Positions 36,845 through 48,538 are shown, counted from the first letter of the stretch. The stretch is 64,000 nt of DNA from Trichosphaerium sp. ATCC 40318 (GCA_038496445.1 JALMLS010000417.1:62001-126000); one strand, 5' to 3'. The notes: generated by a model not told the origin, from the sequence alone. Made by a program: numbers and translations.

Positions 36845-39216
36845 ATGAGTAACATCAAAACAAATTTTAGCGATGAAGGGAGGGTTCCTATATTACAAAA
36901 GCCTACATTTCAATTAACAGACCTGGAGTCTCGTATATTTGAACTGTTTATTGCCACAAATAAACATTTCGGTTTAACAACCGTAGTTCGCGTTGCTGGT
37001 GGATGGGTTAGGGATAAGGTACCGTTCTTTAAGCGTTAAACCAACTAATAAACAATAAAAAGGTAATGCAGAAAGAGAGCGATGATATAGACCTCGCATT
37101 GAACAATTCAAAAGGCATGGGCTACGCTCAAAAGGTCTTTGAGTATCTTGAGCACATAAATGAACCAACACGCAAAGCACCAAAACCAATAGAAGCTAAC
37201 CCAGAACAAAGCAAGCACTTGGAAACAGCAACAATGGGCGTAAGCTAACCTTTGTGATAAAATTCACCGAAACACGACATCCGTTGCGTCGAACTGAATC
37301 AACATAGGTGTATGGGGTATCACTGGACTTTGTAAACTTACGGACGGAAACTTACACTGATACAAGAATACCAGAGATGGTAAAACCACAAACACAATTT
37401 CTGTTCTTTGATTTAATTAACTAAATGTTCTAGAAATTCGGTTCACCTTATGAAGACAGTTGCAGGCGAGACTTGACAATTAACGCTTTATTCTATAATA
37501 TACACACCAAAATGATCGAAGATTGGACACGTTTGGTAAAGTGACAATAATGACACGTGAAGTAAAGCGACTAAAAGAAAACAAAAATAGGGATTACAAG
37601 ATCTTCAACTTCAACTTATTCGAACTCCACTTGATCCTGTACAGACATTCCTAGACGATCCCCTTCGCATATTGAGGTTAGTAGATGTTATCACGTACCC
37701 TTTTAACCTTGAACAAAAGGGCTATCAGGTTCTCTTGCCGATATGGCTTCAAAATAGCACAGAAACTTTCAGATGCTGTACACACTTCACAGATACAAGT
37801 ACGTACTTCTTTCTGCATTGTCTTCCACACATTTATTAATAGAGTCTTCTAGGTTGCTTTAAATACTAAAGTAAGCAGAGAGAGGTTTGGGAAAGAGCTT
37901 AACGGCATGCTTAAAGGTGAGAGAATAAGATTTAAATCAAAAAAAAAATCAGAGTTAATAAGCTACTTAGGTCCAAGACCATATCTTGCTTTGAAGGTCA
38001 TTAGTAATTTTGGAATATTCCCTATTGTATTCCAATGTAAAGATCAAAAACTCATCGATGAAGCTCTCCCTAATCACGAGGAACTTGCACTTGCTTATGC
38101 ACATCAAATGAATGAGTACGAGATAATTTGTATTTCGTTAACAAAATAATGTCTTATTCAATTCTCAGTTGCTTGTTTGATGAGCCAGATATTTCAAAGC
38201 CAAACAGGAAGATATTACTTCTATCTAGCATGTTCTTACCTTACTCTAATTTCACATATACTGGACCAAAAGGAAAGGAATTTCCACTTGTAAGATATAT
38301 AATGTGGGAATCTATAAAGGTAAATAAAGACTTACGAGTTGCTTGGTTCTAACTAGTCTCTTTCAGGAGCCAAAAGATGTATATAATAATGTATGGTCTC
38401 TTATTGATGCAGCAACTCAATTTAATGATATGATGGATATTTTAAAAGAGCGTAGGGAGCCTACACGGCTTGCAGTTGGTATGCAAAAACAAAATCAGTT
38501 TTTTTGGTAACATATTGTTAGGACTTCTTTTACGCCAAATTAAAGGAAGATATGAGCTTGCTATATTATTGGCGTATGTATTGAGATATATAACACTCAA
38601 ACACCGCTTTTATGCTGGCTTTAAGCCTGTTGCTAGTCTATCACGTAAGGGTATTTGCTACTTAGGAAAAATACGCTAGCAACAACTTTTTGTACCTGAC
38701 GTTTATTCCTAGTTCGCATTGAGTGCTTAGCTTTACGTAAAAAACTATTGCAGTTAATTGTTGATTATGATATGACAGAAATATGGAAACTTCAACCTTA
38801 CTTTGGTGTACGATAGTAACTTATTTTAGACTTTGTCAACTTTCTTTTTTGGCTCACTTTTTGTTAGGGAAAGAAAATCAAAACCGAGTTGGGTGTATCC
38901 CAAGGACCAATGTTTGGATTAATCATAAACAAACAAATAGAATGGATGCTATCAGTACACCCTAACCACGATGAAGAATCAGCAAAAGCCAAATGTCTAG
39001 AGATTGTTGAACAACAAAAACAACAAAGTAAATAAGGGATTCATTGAAAACCAAGTTCTTCTTTATTATTAGATGTCAGTGTTGTAAGTTTCAATTTTAG
39101 GGAATACTATTGATGAATCGATTGCAATTGGATATCGTAAACGCAAGTGCTTTGATTTTTTAATGAGACCTACGAAAAGAGCGAAACTAACTCCCAAAAA
39201 TACAAAATCAAATTAG
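36845..39216 (+). CDS. CCA tRNA nucleotidyltransferase
   Basis: This enzyme adds CCA to tRNA 3' ends in nucleus, cytosol and mitochondria. Exon 1 starts MSNIKTNFSDEGRVPILQKP and reaches VVRVAGGWVRDK, the GGxVRD nucleotide-binding motif. The next exon has SDDIDLAL, the catalytic DxD. Later exons give WGITLDFVNLR, GSPYEDSCRRDLTINALFYN (the RRDxTINAL motif) and DDPLRILR (the D.P.RILR motif); the C-terminal helical body follows in many short exons (LGPRPYLALKVISNFGIFPI; ELAILLAYVLRYITL) and ends at TAG 39214-39216 after a Lys/Arg-rich stretch. All catalytic motifs are present. About ten introns, many GTACG or GTAAG. A divergent promoter of under 100 bases is shared with the RGS gene. Confidence 0.88.
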
Positions 39217-39410
39217 AAAAAAAAAAAAGGATGTTGTTTTGCTCTGGTTGTTTTTAACTTTCTATGTGTGGTAAAGGGTTTACTGCACTTTGTTTACAAT
39301 CACTGCGGTTTTTATTTAGTCTTGGCATGCTCATTTTATCTGATGAACTAAACGTAAGTGATCATTTAGCTAAACAAAAGTAAGAGATGATCGCGAGGTG
39401 TGCATGAAAT
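39217..39410. other. Intergenic after the CCA gene
   Basis: 3' UTR of the CCA gene and spacer. Nothing further seen. Confidence 0.3.
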
Positions 39411-39480
39411 TGTTACTGTTGGATTTGAACCAACGAAAATACGTTATCAGCATATTACTTTACCACTAAGTTAAGAAACG
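39411..39480 (-). tRNA. tRNA-Ile(GAT)-like gene, imperfect acceptor stem
   Basis: The reverse strand folds as a cloverleaf: D stem ACTT/AAGT, anticodon stem ATATG/CGTAT with loop CTGATAA (anticodon GAT, Ile), T stem GTTGG/CCAAC with loop TTCAAAT. The acceptor stem (CGTTTCT with AGTAACA) has two mismatches. GAT for Ile is the organellar/bacterial type; eukaryotic cytosolic Ile tRNAs normally carry AAT or TAT. The sequence is AT-rich. It may be a nuclear copy of a mitochondrial tRNA or a decayed gene. Confidence 0.45.
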
Positions 39481-39705
39481 AGGAAGCACATTACTCTAAA
39501 TTGCATCTCGTTGGAACGACATGTGTTATCATTTTTGTGTCCATCATTTTCTACACAAAAAAATTGTGGGTTATAGTTTTGAGAAAAATAGTGGAAAAAA
39601 AACAAGCTACGTGAATCCAACCCACGTGGATGATCAATTAAAGAAAAGAAAGCTATTATAATGCTGTGCGAGTCTAATTTAGTTTAGGTAGTTTAGCGTC
39701 AAAAA

Positions 39706-40030
39706 ATGAGTACTTCAATTTAATTTTACACATAATCACGTGGTAGCGTACCAGAGCATTTTAAGCCTAACGAAGCACAAGCGAGCTGGGTTGGTGATAC
39801 CTCCCTATTGGATTGGTTTGTTAGGTAAGCGTGTCTCGATGAAGTTCTATAAGTAAGTATGATGCAAGGTACTTGCGAGCGCTATCCTTAAATCAAGATG
39901 ATTAAAATCACGTGATTGTAGTCAATTTGAGTTCATGTTTTTTAAATCTTAACTTTATAGGCATCGAACTAGTAGTGGCAAATGGCTGAGATGTTTATTG
40001 ACGGGAGGTTTGTTAGCAGGTGTACGGTAA
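39706..40030 (+). CDS. 59-residue basic protein from three exons, hypothetical
   Basis: Exons 39706-39709 (only ATGA), 39747-39852 and 39961-40030. Sites are GTACTT..GTAG and GTAAGT..ATAG, and the parts total exactly 60 codons with TAA. Product: MTYQSILSLTKHKRAGLVIP, PYWIGLLGKRVSMKFYKHRT, then SSGKWLRCLLTGGLLAGVR. Very basic; it looks like a small organelle or ribosomal-type protein, but I do not recognise it. Intron 2 carries TCACGTGA at 39908. Its stop is only 5 bases from the convergent F-box/LRR stop at 40036. Confidence 0.5.
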
Positions 40031-40035
40031 AGGTC

Positions 40036-41337
40036 TCACAGTAAAAGTGCTGGTGTGGTAAAGGTATGTAGCCTATAAGCAGCTGTGAAGCTACTTTGGA
40101 TTATGTTAAAAATATTGTGAGTTGTGTAGCGCTGTAGTTCTCCTAGAGGATTAACTAATCTTGCAAGGTTGGTAAGCGAATCGAGCGCATCAGAATTCGC
40201 ATTGGTAATCGAGAAGTCAATATTGCGAACACCTGCAAGTGACTTAACACCCTCATTTGTAACCATTGTATTGCGTAGAATAATTGTGTGAACACCAGCT
40301 AAAGCTCTAACACCGACGTCAGTGACATTTGTGCACTCAAGATCAATCATGTGTACTCCAGCCAAAGCTTTAAAACCAACATCTGTAACATTTGCACAAC
40401 ACCCCAGACGTATAGTATGCACTCCTGCTAGCGCCGCAATGCTGTTGTCCATATCTGTTGAGTAAAGAGAAATTGCATGTACACCAGCCAACGCTTTAAC
40501 ACCTTCACCAGTCACATTAGTGCTACTGAGATCAATTGTATGAACACCTGCTAAAGCTTTTATGCCATCGTTCGTCACTTTTTCACACTCTATTAAAGTT
40601 ATTGTATGAACTCCTGCCAGTGCTTTGAGCCCATTGTCAGTCACATCAGTCCGGTCCAAGACAATTGTATGAACACCAGCTAACGCTTTAATACCTTCAC
40701 CACTCACTTTGGTGTTCCTGAGAAGTATCTTATGTACTCCAGATAAAGCCTTTATACCTGTGTCAGTCACATTTGTACACTGAAGATCAATCGTGTGAAC
40801 TCCAGCCAACGCTTTGACACCGTCATCTGTGACGTGTGTGTGAGAAAGGTCAATGGTATGAACGCCGGCTAGAGCTCTTATACCATCATCTGTAAGACGT
40901 TTACAGTTGCATACGTTCATGGTGTGGACAGCGCCAAGTTGTTTAAGATGTTCATCAAGTACCAGGACGCCATAAAAGTCAATATATTTCACGACCTTAA
41001 AATGAGTAAAGTCTATGTCTATCAAAGGGAAAAGAGGTTTAAGCGCGTATGCTCCATTCAAGTACTTCAAGTCTTTCTGTTTGAAACGAAATTTGAGAAA
41101 CAGTTGCTTTTTTTTTATCAGAAAAGGTGCTTCGTTGAAAAGTTGCTGTAGCTTTTCTTCTGTCTGGATAATGATATTTGGTTTATTTGATGTATATCCC
41201 AAGTGATTTACCGCAATTCTTAACAATAGTTTGGACGTATGTACTACTGAGTGCATAGACATTAGAGAAACGAACTGTAGAATATGAACGATAACTTCAA
41301 CGGGTATTGAGTCAAAGAATGCCCTGTTAGACTCCAT
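40036..41337 (-). CDS. F-box/leucine-rich-repeat protein, intact
   Basis: Single intronless frame of 433 codons. The F-box is near the N-terminus: FFDSIPVEVIVHILQFVSLM then HTSKLLLRIAV. From residue about 130, roughly a dozen very regular 21-23-residue LRRs follow with consensus GVHTIDLxxTxVTDxGVKALA. Such proteins are adaptors of SCF ubiquitin ligases, with the LRR arc binding the substrate; here the repeats are so alike that recent internal duplication is likely. Paralogue of the frameshifted gene at 10120-11380. The stretch at 40924-41151 on the other strand is only a shadow. Ends LHTFTTPALLL. Related F-box/LRR proteins occur as expanded families in amoebae and large DNA viruses, so lineage-specific expansion is plausible. 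Confidence 0.8.
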   Translation of the reverse strand: MESNRAFFDSIPVEVIVHILQFVSLMSMHSVVHTSKLLLRIAVNHLGYTSNKPNIIIQTEEKLQQLFNEAPFLIKKKQLFLKFRFKQKDLKYLNGAYALKPLFPLIDIDFTHFKVVKYIDFYGVLVLDEHLKQLGAVHTMNVCNCKRLTDDGIRALAGVHTIDLSHTHVTDDGVKALAGVHTIDLQCTNVTDTGIKALSGVHKILLRNTKVSGEGIKALAGVHTIVLDRTDVTDNGLKALAGVHTITLIECEKVTNDGIKALAGVHTIDLSSTNVTGEGVKALAGVHAISLYSTDMDNSIAALAGVHTIRLGCCANVTDVGFKALAGVHMIDLECTNVTDVGVRALAGVHTIILRNTMVTNEGVKSLAGVRNIDFSITNANSDALDSLTNLARLVNPLGELQRYTTHNIFNIIQSSFTAAYRLHTFTTPALLL

Positions 41338-41688
41338 GGTTTATTGTATGAAAGACTCAGGAAGTTGTAATGTAGGGAGAATCTGCTATTTATTAGTCAT
41401 ACAAGTCAACGTAGATTATCTTCCTTCAAGGTCAACGTACATTAGGCGAACTTGTGAACTTAAACAACCAGGTCACGTGTTGGTACTAATAACAATCAAA
41501 ATTGGTCAATACCAGACGATTAAACTCGTGGTATGATACACCAGGGTCAACAAATCCAAATATGATTTTGGGATCATTGACTGTACACAATGATTACCAT
41601 TGACGTATTAGCCTTTGATTCTTCAAAGCTCTAACGATGTCGTAGGCTTAAAAAAACTACCAATAAACAAGAAATGCATTTTTATTTT
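41338..41688. other. Promoter side of the F-box/LRR gene
   Basis: Between the leftward F-box/LRR start and the stop of the leftward reductase gene. Contains GTCACGTG near 41472. No gene seen. Confidence 0.35.
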
Positions 41689-44600
41689 TTACTTACGACT
41701 TGCCATTAAATACTCTGCAACAGCTATTATGTAATCATCGCTTACTCTCGGACAGTTCACTCCATTTGCAGAAACAACAGATTCAAAATTTTTGCATGAA
41801 ACATCAATTAAGGCGCTTGGAAATCTTCCTTTAAAATATGAGCGTAAAGGATAAAGCGCTCCTTCCTGATCTTCTTTAATAATTTCACACCATTCCTCAT
41901 AAGGTAAGAGCTTCATCATGGGTATAGATGTGTCTCTAATGATACAACACATACGTGAAATCGTCATAGAAGGTTCAACATTGTACACATGGTATGTCCG
42001 AGATTTGCTGGTTTTGTAAAGATTGCTAGCGATTTCACAAATACCTTTAGATACATAGTCCACTGGTACCTGTAAAGCATGATTATTGGTGTTTACATGT
42101 ATAATTAAAGGTACCATGTCATATGCTGTTGTAACATCTGGTGCTATTTTAGAGGCTAAAACACCAGCAATGAACTTGTTGATGAAATCCTGGGCAAAGT
42201 TAATTTATTTCGCTACTGTATTTAATGTACTTTTTTGTTGCAAGCACCAGTCACAGAATGCCCTTAAGATAATCAACATTGTCCAAATTAGTTTCATCAG
42301 TACCTGAAATAGTTCCTGGTCGAACTACAGCCAAAGGAAGACCTAAAGAGAGTTGGGAAATAGAAATTAAAGAAAATACGATTACTAACCGTTCTGTGCA
42401 GCTTGCATAAGTAGTAACTCAGAAACTCGCTTTGACGCTCTAATATCAGGTTAGTAACAGGGTTAAAACGAGAATGATACCCATAACCAGGCATGATGCC
42501 CAATCCTTCTACGGTTAGATCACGAGATTCATCTGCAAATTCAACGTGTTTGCATAAAGCAGAGATTGATGATACATAAACAACGGCTGTTCTTCCTTGC
42601 GCTAACGATGCAATGCGTAATACTTCATAAGTCCCTATTAATATATTTAGTGCATACTTCATCAACATGAGTCACTGAAATACCTCTAACATTAGGGCCA
42701 CGAAGAGCTTGATATGGATATAATCCTATTTTAACAATTTGTTAGTACTCTCAACACAAATCCTAAATTAACTGGTACCATTCACTACAGCTCCATTATG
42801 AACAATCAACGAGCATTTTTTTAGTTCATGCCAAGCGTTAAACTGCATACCTAAGTCATAAATCACAAATTTACAGGAAAAAACTGAGAAAATCTTAACT
42901 AACCTAGTCTATATTTTGATAAATCACCTAGAGTGGGTAGCACTCTTTTTTCGTCTATCAAATTAATATGGTAATGCTTTGCATTATCTATTATCTTTTG
43001 CCAAGCCGAATGTACATCTGTACAACCTCTACAATTCAACAAGTAAGAGCAAAAAAACCCAATAACAGTTGAACAACTCACCTAACAAGACACACTATAG
43101 TCGCTTCTTTGAACTTCTTTAATAATTCATCTAATAAAAACGCTCCCAAGAAACCTGTTGCACCTAATTTTCTTATATTAACAAAGCAACACAAAAAGGT
43201 ATAAAAACAAATCAAGTATACCTGTCAATAGAATATGTTTACATGGCTTGCTAGCATCTCTTTCAAATTTTTGTGCTTTGAGAGACCTCAAAAAATACCC
43301 TTCAACCTATTGAAGTCAGACAAGAAAAAAAAGCGACTGATTGACCGATCACCACTGTGCTTCAAAAAGTACCTTTATTTCTTCTGTCCAGTCTATTGCA
43401 GATTTCTTTTTCTTACTCTTACCACCATTATTTACAAACGTTTCAATATCTGTAATGTTTGTTGTTTCGTCTAAGAGCATTTCTAACGGTACATTTGTAC
43501 CAGATTTCTTTGATAACAATGACGCGAGTTTTACCACTTAAGTTGCACATGTTAGCTTCTAAATCAGTGTAACGTTCGTACTAGCAAGGGAGTCTGTGGC
43601 CATATCCGTTATAGGAACGTCAGTGTCTAGGACATCTACACCAAGAGCTTCTTTGAAAATATGCTCAACATTGCCTTCATCAGCGCTGTCCACTTCACTT
43701 TTTTTCTGCTTCTGCTGTGCGTTTTTCTTGTTGTTCTCAGCCTCCTCAATACTATCATAGAACTCTTCTATAACCTCTTTATACTTGGACCTAAGTGCCA
43801 AACGCTTTAATTTCCGCGTTGGTGTCAGTAATTGGTTTTCAGGTGTCCATGCAACTGGCTCTACACACGTATAAACAAGTATTTGTGGTTTTGAAAACTT
43901 GTAAAAAGGTTCTCCTGACTACTACGTACCAAGTATTATATCTCTTGGTATCTCATATCCTTGCCACTTTGAATGCTTACCAATTCGTATAATATCACTT
44001 AATATAAGACGTTTTACATCCTCTCGTTTACATAACTCAACAAGTGTTGGTTGCTACAACAAGTAAGAACTAGTCGAAAAAAAAAAAGGAGAACCTTATC
44101 TTTATCATCGTTGGCTTTCGCCCCAAGAATCTGATCATACACAGGTACCACTATCGCTATAACATACTCTCTGAGGCTGCTACCATATACAAAGATAGAT
44201 TCTATGAATTTGCTACCGCTTAAGACTGTTTCAAGTCTCTCAGGGCTACGCACATGTTACTCGTTGGAAAAACTGAAAAAAAGCTACATACGCAATGTAT
44301 TCGCCTTGTGCCAATTTGAATATGTTTTTCTTTCTATCTATTACGCGCACATGACGTAATTCCTTGTTATACTCTACAATATCACCAGTATTGACAAATC
44401 CATCTGCAGCAATATTTTTATTTCTAATGAGAAAGATAAGAATGACATCACCAGCTTAAAATAACATACGTGTTAGTCGTGTCACGATAGTATCGTTTTA
44501 CTGAATCAGGCGTTTTTACCCAAAGCTCACCACGTGGATATGGTATATCAGTCTTGAAGTAACCTGTATATCACTTAGCAACTAACAGCAACATAGCAAA

Positions 44601-46330
44601 GACTTACCTAGTTCTGGAACATCTTCAAGGCGAACTTGACATTCCATAGATATTACACCGTTGAAAGTAATACCACCACCTGTTAAGCATTAATAAAAAA
44701 AGACTAATGCATAGATTTACAAAAGAGTACCAACCTTCAGTTGAGGCGTAGGATTCTACAACAAAAACATCTTTGAAACATCTACGGAAAATAAGAAAAT
44801 AGCAATTGTACTGAAAGCTTGCTTGTTTATCCATAGCTTTACGTCATTATTTGTTGGTGCACCTACAAAATTACAAAATTATGAAAAGACAGTAATGTTA
44901 GACAACACTCTTACCACCATAAGTAAGTGTTTTCAGCCGGTCACCAAAAACTTCGCTGTACTCTTTCATTAAGGTTTTTTCAACTTCATCATGCTTGCAA
45001 ATTGGCAAGTTATATGTCAAACTCCTAATCAAGCATAAAAACCTCGTTCTATGTTGCGTGATTATTGCGTACTTATAACGTGCTGTGTATTCTGCAAATA
45101 GCTTATTAAATATACGCGGTGGAGAAGACGCCACAGTTGGCCTCAAGGTTTGCATATCTGCGAATAAATTCTCAATCTGGGTAAACAATTAACAAACAAA
45201 CTCTGCCAAGACCAATAACACGTGCATTTGTGTTAATGCCGGTACGACCTAAGAATGATATTAATTACATAAAGTCAACATCATAGGGTTTTTTCAAGTA
45301 CCTCCACAAGCTATTACAGAAAACGAAATAAGACGTTGTGTCATATGTGCCAAAGGAGCAAAAGATAGATTTGCTGTAAATTTACCAGCCATTGCTCTAT
45401 TGTTGAGCTCCTTGTTAATATTGGCGTCTGTCATTACAGCTCCTTTCGGTCTGCCAGTAGATCCAGATGTATAGCAAAGTGTCATTACATCATCAGGCGC
45501 CATAGGACATAACTTAAATTGCAAGTCCTTTCCCTTAAAAGCAGGTAAGTTAGTGGCACTACAAGCCTCTTTAATTACGCACTGATTCTAGAAACTTATC
45601 AAATAGCGAAAACTGTATGCTTAAAGCCTCTAAAGCTTCTTTAATATCTTTAGCTTGTTTTTTCGATGCATCTTCCATTAAAATGACATGCTTAACTGTC
45701 TTGGCTCCTAACTTGATGGCATCGTACACCTTGAGATACAAGAGTTAGCTCATGGTACTAACTTATTACATCATGATCAATCACGCACAACTGGCCATGT
45801 TAGCGCTGTACAAAACATACACTCTATCTCAGAATTATTCATAACGTGATTGATTGCAGTTGAGTCTATAAACACAATGAGAACTCAGAAGCAATCACGA
45901 GTTGTACCAAAATATATATGTATAGGAACCGACATATACCCACTCAAGATACAAGCAAAATCTGTAATATACCATGGTCTGGAATTAGCACCGCAGATAC
46001 CAATCACAGATCCCTAAAAAAAAAGACAATGTCAAACCAAAAAAGCTTGTTGTTCATCACAGTGTGGTTCTGAAATACATTTTTGTATAAGCTCTGCAAG
46101 GCAGATGCCAGTGATATTGATAAGTCCTTGGCTTCGGTGTATGTGATCCAATCGTTGTACAAACCATAAGTGACTTTCCCGTTTTTATCTGTTATTTTTT
46201 CTCTTATTCCCAGACATTTAAAGTTACTAAACACCTCAAATCGATTCAATAACGATTCTGCAGCGTTATTCAGTTTTCTTAACGGCGCTATTGCGGATTC
46301 TACATCTTGAGTTACTTTTGTGTATTATTT
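41689..46330 (-). CDS. Carboxylic acid reductase-type enzyme (adenylation - carrier - thioester reductase)
   Basis: Three modules in one chain. The adenylation domain (about 46250-43900) has WITYTEAKDLSISLASALQS, GSVIGICGANSRPWYITDFA, YTSGSTGRPKGAVMT (AMP-binding P-loop), SFAPLAHMTQRLISFSVIAC, LRPTVASSPPRIFNKLF, then VIDRKKNIFKLAQGEYI and FVYGSSLREYVIAIVVPVYD. The carrier domain (about 43800-43350) has the phosphopantetheine site MATDSLAST and EMLLDETTNITDIETFV. The reductase domain (43250-41689) has HILLTG followed by ATGFLGAFLLDELLKKF (NADPH site), VVYVSSISALCKH, GYGYHS and VPVDYVSKGICEIASNLYKT, ending MASRK. This order is that of carboxylic acid reductases, which turn acids into aldehydes with ATP and NADPH after phosphopantetheinylation. 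About 18 introns. The start is unresolved (about 46.33 kb): the first frame lacks an ATG. An alternative, a Lys2-type reductase, fits the adenylation motifs less well. Confidence 0.75.
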
Positions 46331-46338
46331 TTCGTTCT

Positions 46339-46666
46339 TTACGCACTTTCTAGCTTGTACGTCGTATGGGAGTGCGTACTATAGCAATTTGAACAAAAAT
46401 CATAACTATTTTGATTAACGTCGCAAACTAGAGACAACGGCGTAAATTTCCAGGCTTGTCATTAGACACGTACTCTTGCAATACCATCTAGGGGAGTTTC
46501 TAGGGATTCCTTTACCACATTCGTCACAACCGTACCCTGCATCCAATAAATACTCAATAATCGAAAAATACATACCTATAAAGGCAGCAGGAATGTCTAG
46601 GCTGTCACCAACTGTGTTGGCGGTAGATACATTTGTTTTAGCCTCAGATGTATTCTTTTGTCCCAT
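46339..46666 (-). CDS. Small ZZ-type zinc finger protein
   Basis: Exons join as MGQKNTSEAKTNVSTANTVG, DSLDIPAAFIG, then YGCDECGKGIPRNSPRWYCK, ICDVNQNSYDFCSNCYSTHS and HTTYKLESA, TAA at 46341-46339. Cys pairs CDEC, CKIC and CSNC plus His residues give a complete ZZ zinc finger (C-x2-C, C-x2-C, C-x2-C, H). Introns start GTATGT and GTACGT. About 80 residues; the N-terminus is low complexity, starting MGQ with a possible myristoylation Gly. ZZ domains bind protein partners. It ends less than 20 bases before the next leftward gene, so the reductase's promoter or first exon must overlap it. Confidence 0.65.
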
Positions 46667-46815
46667 TAGGGTATCACAAGAGACGCTGTTGTAAAAACTG
46701 ACGTAGGTATTTTCAAGTAATAGCCAAATTACAGCTTAGCCGAATGCTAAAAAAAGAAGCTACTTCAATTGCCAAATATACAAAAACTACATCAGCGTAC
46801 ATTCTGATTATTTTA

Positions 46816-48103
46816 TTAAAGAACTAGAGCCACAATGCAAAGCATGGCAGTAATTACAAATGGTTTGAGAACTGAGAAACCGGATGGCACTAGAAGAATA
46901 ATGTAAGTATCAAGCAAAGACACGTGTATTGGTACCAGTGCTATCAACAGGCGTAGTTGGTGCCGCTGTTGTAGGTGTAGCTGTTGGTGACGCTGTTGTT
47001 GGCGCCGCTGTGGTGGGTGCAACAGGCTCGACTGGCGCTGTTGGTGGTGCGGTCGTAGGTGCCGTAGTAGTTGTAGGTGGTTCAGTAGTGTTTGGCACGC
47101 CATCTTTTGTCAAAGAAATCTCGTCAACAAGAAGCTCAAAGTTATAAACTCCATTGTTTCCGTTTGTATTGAAAGAAAAGGCCATTACTCCAAACTGTAG
47201 AGTATCTGGCATATCAGTCCTTATTCGGAAAATGAGTTTGTTATAACTGTAGTGCAACACAATGCCAAATTTTACCTATTAAAAGTATTTCTCAAAGTCC
47301 AAGCCATAGCAGTTTGTTCTCGAGTGAAAACTTCAAACTGACTTCCTGTTCTTTGAATACGAAGCTTGAGAATATACTGTGAGGTAAAGTGAACTTTTAC
47401 ATCGCTGTCATCGTTCGCAGTTGACTTTGCTTCAATCTATATAAAGCAATTGAGCACTTACGTACTACTACGTTTAAAGAATGACTTTTACAAACGTACA
47501 GCAGGGCCACCGTCCCTGTACCCAACAGCAGCAAATACATAATTTTGAGTTCCTGAATCAGAGGCAGGATCACGGACCATAATGCCTCCAAAGTGATACC
47601 CATAGTCTATAGCGTTGCCAGTAGCCTTATTCACAGCGGCTACAGTGCCTTGAAAACTATTAAAAAAAAACAGTAAGTAATGACGGATGCAAAGACACAA
47701 AAGGAAGTTCTCAGAGATGACAAGAATCCAAGTTTGGTTAATAAAGTGGATTCATTAAACGTACTCAAAATCTCCTGAAACATTCTGGTGAGCGTAGAAA
47801 CCAGTAGCGTCGCCCCGAAACCATACACCTTGCTGATTTACCTTGATTGGGGTCAAAAATAACAAAACGGATTTATTTAACGCTCTGTAATCGCCATACC
47901 TGAATACTGTACTGTGAGGATGACGGAAATGGCGTCGAAGTCGATTTTATCGACTGAGTTACGCTGGAAGGATTTACTGTGGCCCAGTCACCGCTAATGG
48001 CGCTGAAAGTATCCTCAAATGGCAATGAAACCGCTCCGTAAGACAGAATGCTGCAAATCGCCAAAACTAGGGATAACCTTGCAATTATAGTACCTGAAAC
48101 CAT
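46816..48103 (-). CDS. Secreted jelly-roll/concanavalin-like glycoprotein with Thr/Pro stalk and GPI-type tail
   Basis: Signal peptide MVSGTIIARLSLVLAICSIL from 48103. The body has FEDTFSAISGDWATVNPS, FYAHQNVSGDFEY, YGYHFGGIMVRDPASDSG, FAAVGYRDGGPAVRL, VHFTSQYILKLRIQRTGSQF, LQFGVMAFSFNTNGNNGVYN and FELLVDEISL. The GDFEY..v..GIMVRD..S....yV pattern is seen in DUF1349/laminin-G-like carbohydrate-binding folds. A Thr/Pro/Ala-rich stalk (TTEPPTTTTAPTTAPP and on) precedes a final exon SGFSVLKPFVITAMLCIVAL VL, a GPI-attachment type end. Six or so exons. PIG-U of the GPI transamidase lies 5 kb away, coincidentally. Likely at the cell surface. Confidence 0.6.
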
Positions 48104-48538
48104 CACAAGAGCAGGAGTGTTCGAAACGTGTTGAAGCAAATGGTTTCGGCAGTTAAGGCGGTTGGTACTTCCTTTTTTTGTATTCATAAAAGAGTTGTCT
48201 GTTTAGCGGAATACGCATGAACCCGAGATTATTGTGCGTGCGTTTCTTGGAGCAATTATAGTCACGTCCTTTACAATCAACGAACAAGTCGCTATTACAG
48301 GCAAGGCAACTACCAAAAAAGGCCACTTCTTGCAGCTGTTTTAGTGGCCTCGCCCTTTGTACAGACTAATAAGAATATCCTAAAAACTTATGCTGTGAAT
48401 ACAAATCATGTTCACTAAAGATCATTGAATGATCTTGAGGTAATTGTCTTGTTCAATCCAATTAAAGACGCAAGATGCAAATAAACCGCAAAAATCCTAC
48501 AACAAAAAACCAACCAAACTTTTTATAATGTACATTGT
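48104..48538. other. Intergenic
   Basis: Upstream of the GPI-type gene. Contains an inverted repeat aaagatcattgaatgatctt near 48415-48437 that could fold as a short hairpin. No coding seen. Confidence 0.35.
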
